31,217 nucleotides of DNA from Paraglomus occultum (GCA_910592205.1 CAJVPJ010000274.1:1-31217); one strand, 5' to 3'. Positions 1-9,856 are shown, numbered from the stretch's first letter. The notes: generated from the sequence alone by a model not told the origin. Numbers and translations are program-made.

Positions 1-700
1 CAAACCCTCTAATATAAAAGCCTTAGAGTTTTGAAAGTTGGGTATTTTATTTCGGTCTTTAGGTGTCTTGCACCATAGTATTAGTACATTTGGGTAGTGC
101 TTTACTCCCTGTGCATGTCATCGGGCCCAACTTTAAGATTTTTAATTTTAAAAAAACAAATTATAGCGTTAGCGAGAATGAGAGTGTACCATATAGTATC
201 TTTAGTTTTCGCGAGTTTTCCGTCTTTAACATTAGTCTCCGCGAAGCATGTCTTTAGTTTTATTTATAACGTTTAAATTAGAAATATATTTGCGAAGTGC
301 GATAAATTGTGTCACAATACCAAACGTTTGTATCAGATGATCACATAGCAATAGCAATAACCCGCACTTGATTATGCATGAACTCAACTGAGGCCATTTT
401 TCGTTATCTAACAAGGTACACTACGTTATAGTCATATAGTTAGAAGACAAGTCTTTGCTTGTATTATACAAAGAAGACTATGGTCAGTCAATGGCGACCT
501 GAATTGCACTGACGAAGGATTGTTGGTTGTTGAGTGAGTGCAAAAATGCAAGAAACTTTATTAATACTAGAACGTGGACACACACTGTTAATGAACTTCA
601 TTACTTTAGCGCAGGCTATGTTTAAACCAAACTAAGTAGTAATAATATATCTGTCTATAACTCTGTGTTATATAGTTTGGCCATATTCAAGTTTACGTCT
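1..700. other. gene-poor stretch, nothing recognised
   Basis: AT-rich sequence with only short open frames on either strand (the longest is 64 codons, at 63-257). None has a recognisable motif or a convincing splice-site arrangement. At this base composition frames of this length are expected by chance. Confidence 0.5.
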
Positions 701-704
701 CGCA

Positions 705-1222
705 ATGACATCGCCCACGGCATCATCTGAGATATTGCCCGAGACATCATCCCATGCTGCATCAGATCTAAATGCGTGGCATTCGCCCATAGAAAGCACA
801 GATGATAGAGGTGAAGTTATTCTATTCTAAGAATGATTAACAGGAATAACGGTAGCATTGATAGTGAAAAGTAGTGGGGCGGCGACGCTAATAACGCTCT
901 GAGCCACTAGTAACAAATTATCCCCCCAAATTACTCAACACAGCCGTAAACCTAAACACCGTGATACCATCCGAATCCACATTAATTATAGTACTACATC
1001 AATTACAATCATTGGTCGAGATCATGTGCCGCACAGAGAAATTCATGTGATCGAATTTTTCACAGTGCGCGCAGACAGTAATAGTCCTTCGCTTGTGAAT
1101 AAAAGTTCCTCGCAATAAATAGTCCTTCGCTTTGCTCCGGACAATTATTGAAGCAACAACCTCCCCATATTAGCATTAAAAGTTACGCTGGAAGCATTTT
1201 TATATTTACTCTGTCAAAATAA
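705..1222 (+). pseudogene. possible decayed coding segment interrupted by a 38-bp insertion
   Basis: I do not recognise this product. An ATG at 705 opens a Ser/Thr/Pro-rich frame; a possible GTGAAG donor at 811 and an acceptor ending at 903 join it in phase to a frame running from 904. That frame now stops at 1116-1118, inside a 25-nt insertion flanked by direct repeats (1080-1092 and 1118-1130). If the insertion and one repeat copy are discounted, the frame runs on to a stop at 1220-1222, giving about 128 codons in the two-exon model. The downstream part contains the residues CSGQLLKQQPPHISIK. Further short plus-strand open pieces lie at about 1250-1570 in other frames. The open length without the insertion is only moderately beyond chance, so the coding claim is tentative; the insertion structure itself is directly visible. 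Confidence 0.3.
1080..1130 (+). mobile_element. 25-nt insertion with 13-bp direct repeats (copy 1)
   Basis: The repeat AATAGTCCTTCGC occurs at 1080-1092 and again at 1118-1130 (15 bp if the following TT is counted). Between them, 1093-1117 carries a 25-nt segment with core GTGAATAAAAGTTCCTCGC. The same segment, with one A/G difference, occurs at 25338-25362 between a completely different pair of direct repeats. This is the structure expected of an insertion with target-site duplication, but no known element class is this small. Origin is inference; the sequence facts are direct. Confidence 0.6.
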
Positions 1223-1769
1223 GTAAGACCTCCGCCCGTACTGTAAATTAGAAACTGATAATCTACCGCAAGAAGAAGTTTCTGAGTGCTTTCAGAATTG
1301 ACGTGGAAGGCTGAGACGATTTATAGAGAGTATTTGAAGGAACGGAACAACTAAATTATGAATTCGAGTCTAAGTACATGAATATTTTCAGAAGTCATCT
1401 CAAACAATAAACATACAGAGAAATATAAATCGCAAAATACGAGCATAGTATTTAAAGCTATTGACTGTCGATAAGCCATGTGTTTTGGCCGAAATAAACG
1501 AAGTGTGCGAGTATTCCGCTTTAGATCAAGATGTTGAAATTTTACGGGTTTTGTTATTACGCATGCAATAAAAAACCCTCTGTTTGATCATTGCGGAAGA
1601 ACTCGCATTTGTTTGCTTTATCTGTCACGCAAAATCTAAATACAAGAGAAGAGCATTCGCTAATTTTTATTATATTAAACATAGACATATATACGTGCCC
1701 ATGGTTATCAAATGGTTAGATAACAACGTGCATACATTGTGCTTCCGAAAGCTGGCAAATGGTCAAACA

Positions 1770-2878
1770 AAATAAATTATAGCACGGCTCCATTCTTCAC
1801 GACAAGCCGTCGAACAGATCCAAAACCTTTTGTTTCTCATACATCTTCTTCATCTCCCACAAGCTATTATCGTTCTTCCCACATAGCTTGCTAGAATCAA
1901 AGTCCATCATATAGAGCTGTCGAGTGTCAGCCTCCCTAATAAATAGTTGACGTCCTCGTCAGATGATTGTTCGCCTGAACTTGTTTCGTTCGAGTCGTAA
2001 TCCGAGTTGTCGGATACAGAATCTGGTGTATTGTTTTCATTGTTATAGCTATCGTAATAATAGTCCGGATTCGGATGACTGAAACCATGCATAAAATTCA
2101 AAATAAGTAATCGCTCACATGTAATTATCATAAAGCTTTGACATTCTAAAATTAATAATGAATAAATTACAGAGATAAATATTACTTACCACGGTCTAGA
2201 AACGTTTCCCAAATGGATTATGTAATTCCAAGATAAGAGTAACAAATGATCGGTTTCGATGTTGTGACATTGGGATATTTCGAGAACAGATTCATCTTCG
2301 AAAGACCTTCTCATGAACCAAGTATTGTCGTAGGTTGTCAATATCCCGTAGCGTATTCCAAGATTCAACATGTAATCATACATGTTGTTAACATAGTCAT
2401 GGAAGTCATTTTCACCCCTTTCATACTCTTGAACAGCATCGACGTTGTTATTTGTTGTCAAAGCCCAGCAAGGTTTAAGAGAAATGCAAACTATTGCTCT
2501 CCCATCGTCATCAGTTATATGCCAATCAACTCTCGAAGAATCTCTTATTCTGAAAAGAGAAACACTTCTGTGGTCCCATATGCTACGAATTATGGACAAT
2601 ACGGTTGTATCCATTAAGCACAATAGGGTTCCTTCATCGAAGATTTGAACCGTATCGTTCCTCAAGTTTAGCGGTGCAAATATACTATAGTCGCTGACTT
2701 CATAGCGTCTCACGTCTTCAACGAAAGAATGCCAGTGCCTGACTGACCTTGGAGGGGTACGACTTCCACGTTGAAAGCAATAATATCTAATACTCTCTTC
2801 GTACATTGTACTTGGAAGACGTGTTTGCAGTAAGGCCCTCTCACTAATAAGAACTTGTCTCGACATTAAAATTATTTC
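1770..2878. repeat. tandem duplicate unit, copy B (of the kinase gene)
   Basis: Homologous to 3709-5354. The left end aligns at about 1770 and 3709, and the right end fades just beyond the start codon. Relative to the other copy it lacks about 500 bp (other-copy positions about 3869-4371), and it has small indels in the acidic linker. The block 2061-2767 appears identical to 4539-5245. Confidence 0.9.
1907..2866 (-). pseudogene. nuclease-like plus kinase paralogue, kinase core deleted
   Basis: Truncated paralogue of the gene at 3735-5344. Exon 1 (2866-2190, starting MSRQVLI) encodes the same N-terminal restriction-nuclease-like domain. A phase-2 intron (GTAAGT donor at 2189) leads to exon 2, which starts at 2135 in the short-intron model, encodes the Ser/Asp/Glu-rich linker and stops at 1907. 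The predicted product is 301 residues. A deletion joins the linker directly to sequence matching the last part of the other copy's third exon, removing residues about 307-451 of that protein: the ATP-binding Lys, the helix-C Glu and the HND catalytic loop. The joined tail is out of frame, so the former LYMIDFDSSKL stretch reads LGRLTLDSSI and ends. The upstream exon has no stop, so a truncated linker protein could still be made. Whether it is expressed is unknown. Confidence 0.75.
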
Positions 2879-3004
2879 GGTACTTTGTCAAAGATAGTAT
2901 ATACTAATACATCATTATCGTTCATTATATAGTTTTGCGGCGTCAACACCAAATGTGGAAAACTTGGGTTACACTGCCGTAAAGGTTAATACACGTTTCA
3001 TTTG

Positions 3005-3408
3005 TCATTTATCAAGTAATTCAATAAATTCATCGATAATCCAACAAGATCGATAGATTTTTGATATTAAACGAAATGATAATTCCAACATCACACGAGC
3101 CGTAGTATTAGCAGGAAGATAACGTACTGCGATATTAGACAATTCGGTATCTTCATAGGTTGAGTGAAAATCGGCAAGCCAAAGAATATTGTATCTTCGT
3201 TGTTGCTTGATGATAAGGATCGTGTTGACTTCATTCGTCAGAATAGTGTCGGGTTTATCAACGTTAGAACTGTTGCAGTATCCGCCATGGTATATGACGA
3301 TCTTCTTTAAAGTCTTGAACGCCGAGACGAATAGCAAACTCACGAATCTTTTCGAGTATGATGTGAGTCACTGATAGTTGTTTACCGCATTCTCTCCAAC
3401 TATAACAC
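3005..3408 (-). pseudogene. degenerate Tigger/CENP-B-type transposase relic
   Basis: Two pieces in different frames, both on the minus strand. About 3408-3264 reads IILEKIREFAIRLGVQDFK, matching the CENP-B-type DNA-binding helix pattern of Tigger/pogo transposases, then hits a stop at 3264-3266. The frame 3343-3005 contains YNILWLADFHSTYEDTELS and LSNIAVRYLPANTTA, which resembles the 'LLLxDN...L.NI.V.YLP.NTTA' stretch around the second Asp of the DDE domain. The usual 'QPLDQGI' motif that follows is replaced by MLELSFRLI, and the region between helix and DDE domain is largely missing. It is inactive: frameshifted, internally deleted and lacking catalytic residues. It lies between the two kinase paralogues, immediately upstream of the truncated one. 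Confidence 0.7.
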
Positions 3409-3708
3409 TCTAGCTCTAGTCACTAGTTGTAAACCTACAATACTGACAGAGAGTCTCTATAGTGATGTGCATTTAATAATAAAAACTTAATAGTAAATAG
3501 TAACTGTATCGTATAATTAATTAATTTATCATTATGCAAATAGTTACATATATCTAAAGTGTTTGCTTATGGTTAATTCTTATTCGTATACAAATACATA
3601 AATTTTTTGTCTTGGGCCATGGTTTTAAATACATATGAAAGATTAAGAAAAACACACATTTGTGCTTCATAAATGATTTACCAACCTATAGTTTCATAGA
3701 GTGATGCG

Positions 3709-5354
3709 TATAAATTATTGTATAGCTCTATTCTTCATGATAAACCGTCGAATAGGTCCAAAACCTTTTGCTTCTCATACATCTTCTTCTTTTCCCACAA
3801 GCTATTATCGTTCTTTCCACATAGCTTGCTAGAATCAAAGTCTATCATATAGAGCTGTCGAGTGCCAGTAGCCTTATTCAGAGAAACAATGTAATTGGTC
3901 AGGCTAACATCATTGTGCAGGACATCATGATCATGTATATCGGCTATAATGTTCATGGCCTGCTCACTATACGCTCTCGTCGGCACCTTTTCTTCAGGGT
4001 GAAGATATTCGAGAGCGAGGACGTAAAATTGATCTTCGAGTGCGTATCCGTAATGAAATAGGCGGGGGATACATTTACCTATTTAGACAAACGTATTAAT
4101 AATATTAACAATGAGTTAATTAATTTGCAAATCTTGATGTTTATAATACCTTGTAGAGGTCGCAAGTGCTCGTAAATTTCGACTTCTGAGATGAGACTTT
4201 TATATTTTTCTTCATCTCCAATGGGCGTTATTTTGAGTACCATTAATTGTCCATGGTATTCAATAAGCTTAATGGGACCGTTCTTTGCCCAATGGTTAAG
4301 ATAGCTTTTCCAAATAATATCGCTCCATATGAGAGTGGGCTTATGTAATTCAAATTTTGAATATTGCGATTGCCCCCCTGCTGAATAGTTGACGTCTCCG
4401 TCAGATGATTGTTCGCCTGAACTAGATGAACCTTGTTCGTTTGAGTTGTAATCCGAGTTGTCGGATACAGAGCGGGGCAAATAACGATTATTTGTTGGAC
4501 CTGGTGGATTATTTTCATTGTTGTAGCTATCATAATCATAGTCCGGATTCGGATGACTGAAACCATGCATAAAATTCAAAATAAGTAATCGCTCACATGT
4601 AATTATCATAAAGCTTTGACATTCTAAAATTAATAATGAATAAATTACAGAGATAAATATTACTTACCACGGTCTAGAAACGTTTCCCAAATGGATTATG
4701 TAATTCCAAGATAAGAGTAACAAATGATCGGTTTCGATGTTGTGACATTGGGATATTTCGAGAACAGATTCATCTTCGAAAGACCTTCTCATGAACCAAG
4801 TATTGTCGTAGGTTGTCAATATCCCGTAGCGTATTCCAAGATTCAACATGTAATCATACATGTTGTTAACATAGTCATGGAAGTCATTTTCACCCCTTTC
4901 ATACTCTTGAACAGCATCGACGTTGTTATTTGTTGTCAAAGCCCAGCAAGGTTTAAGAGAAATGCAAACTATTGCTCTCCCATCGTCATCAGTTATATGC
5001 CAATCAACTCTCGAAGAATCTCTTATTCTGAAAAGAGAAACACTTCTGTGGTCCCATATGCTACGAATTATGGACAATACGGTTGTATCCATTAAGCACA
5101 ATAGGGTTCCTTCATCGAAGATTTGAACCGTATCGTTCCTCAAGTTTAGCGGTGCAAATATACTATAGTCGCTGACTTCATAGCGTCTCACGTCTTCAAC
5201 GAAAGAATGCCAGTGCCTGACTGACCTTGGAGGGGTACGACTTCCGAGGTGAAAGCAATAATATTTAGTTCTCTTTTCGTACGTTGTATTTGGAAGACGT
5301 GTTTGCAGTAAGGCCCTCTCAGTAACAAGAATATGTCTCGACATTATTTCAGTG
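3709..5354. repeat. tandem duplicate unit, copy A (of the kinase gene)
   Basis: The fuller copy of the duplicated unit; its partner lies at 1770-2878 in the same orientation. The offset between copies is 2478 bp in the first-exon block and about 1939 bp at the 3' end; the difference reflects the deletion and small indels in the partner. Confidence 0.9.
3735..5344 (-). CDS. fungal nuclease-like plus protein kinase fusion, three exons
   Basis: Best model: exon 1 5344-4668, exon 2 4613-4150, exon 3 4078-3735; introns of 54 nt (GTAAGT donor) and 71 nt (GTATTA donor) join in phase to give 494 codons. Residues 1-225 resemble the PD-(D/E)xK-fold domain found N-terminal to kinases in many fungi; the signature is RYGILTTYDNTWFMRR. 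Its ExK-like position reads ISLK, so nuclease activity is doubtful. Residues about 230-305 are a Ser/Asp/Asn-rich linker. The kinase part has the ATP-binding Lys (VLK, residue 353), a helix-C Glu (369 or 371), the catalytic loop LHNDVSLTN (Asp437, Asn442) and DFD at 460-462 in place of DFG. It ends 32 residues later, so most of the C-lobe is absent. The start at 5344 is chosen because it aligns with the paralogue; an ATG at 5368 would add eight residues. An alternative acceptor at 4557 would remove 19 residues. Substrate and role are unknown. Confidence 0.82.
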
Positions 5355-5399
5355 ATAAAGAATGTCAATGTTTTTAACGGAGAACAAAAATGTCAGAAT

Positions 5400-7015
5400 G
5401 ACAGTAAATGAATGTAATTGTGAACAGAAGACCAGAAATTATAATAGTCGTTATTATTATATTCACTCGAACGAACTATATTTGGATTTTATGAAGATAT
5501 ATTGACCAAATTTAGAAATGTGTTCTTATACAAGTCAGCGATCATTTCCCTGATGGAATGTTACGTTCGGTTCTAAAACAAACTCGGGTCAGGTGATTCG
5601 TAAAAGAAAATAATCAGCAACATGCATCAGAGTAAAACAACAAATATTCAAAAATTTTTTCTTAGGTAATATACGCTGAGAAATCAAAGCGGGACCAGTG
5701 CTTTATCTTCCTGTTCGTACACACTATAGTATCTGTTCGGTTCACGACTAATTTGCAATATTTTTAACGTTGACAAAAATAGACGTAGTCTGTTTATTTA
5801 TTGACTATGATGCAAGCCCAGAAGTCAGTCGCATGGAGCAGCAGAAATAGGTTGAAGGTCGTGCTAAGCCTCTTACAAGTTCGACGTATCGTAGTAATGA
5901 ACGATCGGCATTATACAATACGTTCAATTTCTATTGTGTTCCCATTATTAAAAATTATTGTTCTTATACATTTTAATATTTGTTATATCAAGTCAGGCTC
6001 AATTAATTTGCTTCGGTCATCAACTTTGTCAGAAATCTTACAGATATTGTGGAACAAGAGAACAGATGCGTTAGTAAAAATGATAGTTAATTAAAGATGC
6101 ATTAGCGTTGGAATAGGTTGAGAAAGAAACCCTATTTAGATCAATGATTGAGATAGATTGTTTGTCATTCGACGGGTTATGTAGTACACCGTCTGCGCAG
6201 ATGAGATGTTGATAAGGAGCAGTTAATATAAGAACATAATTGGGTAAACTTGGAAGGGTAACAGTAGTACAACAGCCATGGAACAGTAACGCAGAACTTA
6301 TAAAATCATGCGTCGTTATTTAATGCGAAGAGCTTTCACAACTGCCTAATGAATTCGGCATAAAAATTAAAAAACAACTTTGACTAATTCATATACAATT
6401 TTAAAGTATTTAATGACATTGTTACTTTGTATAGTCACATATCATAAGTCACAACAGCTTCTTAGGCTTGGGGTTAGTTGCGGACTATCAATAACGTCAT
6501 AAAGAAAACAACTTTGCACGCATAACAGCCACCGCAATTACAAAATTGCAGCACGTTGGATTTACATTCTGGTCAGAAGAAAGATTATCCTTCAAAGTAC
6601 AAGAAAGCGACCACTGAATACGACAGTTTGATTAAAAGTTTGCTTTGTGGACAAGGAAACGAATTACGCTTTTATCTCAAGTGAACTATTTACAAGCTAA
6701 TGAATTCTGAAACGCTGTTGAAAAACGGCGTACTCATATTCGATAACAACGCTTTCTCTCAATACAAATACTCAATTTATGATATATGATTTTTCTGTAT
6801 GGACGTCTGCTGAACTTGATTTTTGAGTCTATCATTTTATTGATGTCGTATTGCTTAATTTTCCCAATTATTGTAAAACTGTATTGGATGATTTATTTAC
6901 TATTGTCAACTAAAAGATTGAAATGTCAGTAAAAAGTCTCGGTGACAAAGGTTGACTAAATAATTCGCCGATAATAATCGCCGTGGCTGATGTGTGCTAC
7001 ATTCACGTGATTTAT
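5400..7015. other. intergenic, no gene recognised
   Basis: AT-rich. A 97-codon plus-strand frame at 5801-6094 has no recognisable motif and is within chance expectation. Short plus-strand frames around 6260-6390 look protein-like but contain stops. Nothing here is strong enough to annotate. Confidence 0.5.
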
Positions 7016-7017
7016 TA

Positions 7018-7738
7018 CAGTCGACCCTCTCTAATATCCACCCCATTAATATCAACCTCTCTCTATTAGCAACAGTAATTACATAACGGATTTCTCCATA
7101 TGTAAATTCTCTCGCATATATCAATTTTGATATCATACCCCGTTGATATCCCTATCAACACATATCAGATTTGATTCTAATTAAATGTACTGTACCTTGC
7201 TGATATCAACATCAATATTAAATTAAGGAGGAAAAAATTGAACGTAAGAAATGACAGTTTACATATTTTCGTAATTATTTCATGTGTCATCGCGTTATAT
7301 ATTATTGAAACCTGAATCACTTGAATATCGTGCTGCATAAAACCGCGCTGTTTTAAAAATTCACATTGAACAAGATAATAATCATGAATGAGGAACCAGA
7401 ACAGCAAGATTCCGCCAAATTTGTAGAAGAGCAAGACATACCAAGATGCAAAGTCTGTTGCGTTCGTATTCAATTGAATATATACGAGGCGAGGCAACAA
7501 AAAAAGTTAGCAGACTTTTTCGTCCACAATTCATAAGAGGTGAACAGATGGGTTAGTTTAAGGATAATATATTAATATGTAGAAAGAAAGAAACCAAAGA
7601 TAAGCATTTTCCCCCCCTAAGTCGAGACGTATGTAATATTGCAGATGACGTCATATCACCCCCATGATATCCAACCCCGCATACTGTATATCAACGAAAT
7701 TGGCCGGTTCCGCGAGGTTGATATTAGAGGGTCGACTG
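7018..7738. mobile_element. short pogo/Tigger-type DNA transposon, internally deleted
   Basis: 721-bp element bounded by TA dinucleotides (7016-7017 and 7739-7740), the pogo/Tigger target duplication. The ends are CAGTCGACCCTCTCTAATAT on the left and, read inward on the other strand, CAGTCGACCCTCTAATATC on the right: 12 bp identical, then a 2-nt gap. Subterminal variants of 'GATATCAACCTC/GATATCCACCCC' recur several times near both ends. The interior keeps a possible transposase C-terminus but no complete transposase, so the element is non-autonomous. Confidence 0.8.
7384..7536 (+). pseudogene. possible remnant of pogo/Tigger transposase C-terminus
   Basis: A 50-codon open frame starting MNEEPEQQDSAKF and ending with EARQQKKLADFFVHNS before TAA. 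Tigger/pogo transposases commonly end in an acidic stretch followed by a basic helix and a 'K...I.DFF'-type terminus, which this resembles. It lies inside the TIR-bounded element at 7018-7738. An in-frame stop lies a short way upstream, so the rest of the protein is gone. Alone, a frame of this length could be chance; the location and the DFF ending are the support. Confidence 0.4.
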
Positions 7739-8309
7739 TACCAAATCACATCATCACACATCCGCAATAAATATAAAGTCTCTTTCCTTGTGTGAGTATA
7801 TACAATTGTTTTATATAGATAGACTTTATAAAACGGTCTTTCAGGAGACAACAATGGTGATAACTAACAGATTAATTGTATATGCAGTCAATTTTGTGTA
7901 TTATAGACGCTTTCTCGTATACGAATATTATGTACAAATGTAAATTGGTTTACGTCGAATACAGATTTAATGGGATTATTGCAATAAAAACATCTATAAG
8001 GTTTGTCACAAAGCGGTAATCCTAGATTTTAATTTACGAAAGCTGCTTGAAATAACGATATCTTTTATCGTGTATACAACTTCAGCTCGCATTTCTTATC
8101 AAGCGACGGCAAAAAATGGCTCAAGTGGCTCAACTAATGTCTTACGTGTTAAATGCAGTAATGTTGGCAGTGGCTATGACACGGTAGGCATACGTTGCTC
8201 TATTGTTAATTAACCTCGCATACGCATTCTAAAACCTGTAAGTGAATATACGTAATATATGATATTAACTAGAAACAAGAATGTTTGAAGGACTAATATT
8301 AACAATAAT

Positions 8310-8735
8310 GTGCTCTCACTAATTTCTGATGACTCTGAACAACGTTACAAAATAATATCCGCCACTAAAGAATTACGGAACCATCAGAAGTATTTTACAG
8401 AAAGACAAGCAGCAAAAATTGTTCCTTATGTTTGTAAAATCAAGATACCAAAATTCTGGAAGAGCATCCAAACCGCTTATAAAAGTGTCGAAAAGAGAGA
8501 GTTTCAAGAAAGTGCTAATAAAAGATTAAGAAAAAAAAGTATAAACATAATAATGTCGCGCCGACTGCCAAGCGAAGCATATTTATCAATCGATTTAGCT
8601 ACCGTCTCTGTCTTAACTCTGAAGTGTTTCCCATTGATGCTGTTTGTATATGTCTTGAATCGCGTTTTTAAACAAAAAAATTTTTACATGACAGCTAACG
8701 ACATTAACGATATTAGAAAGAGTTCTTGTGGATAA
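8310..8735 (+). CDS. unrecognised 141-codon ORF
   Basis: Starts MLSLISDDSEQRYK and ends INDIRKSSCG. The first 90 residues are rich in Lys, Arg and Glu and look helical (ISATKELRNHQKYFTERQAA). The middle has a more hydrophobic stretch (ATVSVLTLKCFPLMLFVYVL) that could be a membrane segment, or an artefact of a frame leaving coding sequence. I know of no matching family. The length is longer than expected by chance at this AT content, which is the main reason to list it. It lies about 570 bp beyond one pogo-type element and about 400 bp before another, so a transposon-derived origin is possible. No intron signals were needed. Confidence 0.35.
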   Translation: MLSLISDDSEQRYKIISATKELRNHQKYFTERQAAKIVPYVCKIKIPKFWKSIQTAYKSVEKREFQESANKRLRKKSINIIMSRRLPSEAYLSIDLATVSVLTLKCFPLMLFVYVLNRVFKQKNFYMTANDINDIRKSSCG

Positions 8736-9129
8736 CCCCGTTGGACCACCAACTACATTAACTTACTTAGTTTAATGTATACTTCTGGGTATTTCTTTTC
8801 TTTTATAGTAAATCGCAAAGCCTTATTTCTACCAAGGAAATCTATTTGTTCGTTAACAAATATTACGAATTGGACTGGGTAAGTTAACATGCTGTTACTG
8901 ACAGTACAACATAGTTTATGATAAACTTCTACACAAAATTTTTTTCTAACACTCATAAATTTATTTTTCTTATTATTACCAATAGTAATATGTTATTTTT
9001 CTTTGAAGCACTATAAAATTACTTCACTCAATAGAAATTCTGAAGGCTAGATCAATTGTCACCATTAATATTAGTATTTATTAATAATTATTTTGTAACG
9101 TGTGAGGAGATTCAACCCGTTCGTAAATA

Positions 9130-9856
9130 CAGTGAGACTCCTCTAAATGCATATCCTCTAAATGCATACCTCCTCTACATGCATACTTTTGTCTGGTCCC
9201 GAGTTTGGACTTATACTGTCATTGCATACACCCTTTAAACGCATATTAATATGCAATCAATTTTTATAAATCTTACATAATATTTAAATGCATAATTACG
9301 TGACATATTATCGGTTTTTCTTAAGGAGCCAATCATTTCACTGACAATTATTTGTTCATTAATTATCTCGAAATTATCCTTTTTGTTGTCAGTGAAATGA
9401 TACGAACCCTTTTCTTGTGCAGTATAATAATGCATGTGTGATTACAACATAATATTAAGTCCCAATCTGTCTTTGACAATCTGTTTAATGTAAAAAAAGA
9501 ACAAAACGTTCTTTATCTAATTACCCGCTTCCCAATTCCTATTTTTCATCTACAACAAAATAATTTTTTGTACAATATCCCAAGACTCACTTGAACGCTT
9601 TAGCAATCGAGATATCGACTTCCACTTTTACGTCTGCTTACACTATCAACAAGATCCTTATAAGCAAATTTCACGTCTTTGTATATTCGTTAAAGTCGTT
9701 TTGAAATTTCTTATTATTGCTTGCGAAAGAATTTATTTACGGGCAAAAGACACCCAATCAATTAGTTTTGCTCCATATTAATATCATGTAACTATCCTCT
9801 AAATGCATAACTCCATAAAAGTTCTACGGTCCCGACGGTATGCATTTAGCTCACTG
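9130..9856. mobile_element. short pogo/Tigger-type DNA transposon (non-autonomous)
   Basis: 727-bp element. The left end, after TA at 9128-9129, reads CAGTGAGACTCCTCTAAATG; the right end, read inward on the other strand, is CAGTGAGCTAAATGCATACC, the same sequence minus six bases. The motif 'CCTCTAAATGCATA' recurs three times near the left end and again inside the right end. The right flank is CA rather than TA, so one target base has probably changed. No transposase sequence was recognised inside. A perfect 15-bp inverted repeat lies within it. Confidence 0.72.
9333..9400. repeat. perfect 15-bp inverted repeat
   Basis: TCATTTCACTGACAA at 9333-9347 is matched by its reverse complement at 9386-9400 with a 38-nt loop. 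It lies inside the pogo-type element and may form a hairpin in single-stranded DNA or RNA. No known function. Confidence 0.7.

Noticed and set aside
705-830. Stand-alone 41-codon ORF starting MTSPTASSEILPE
   Set aside because: Too short to call as a separate gene; mentioned only as a possible first exon of the decayed segment.
2246-2617. 123-codon plus-strand ORF, repeated at 4724-5095
   Set aside because: It is the antisense reading of the nuclease-like exon. It is identical in the two places because the underlying DNA is identical, not because it is a separate gene.
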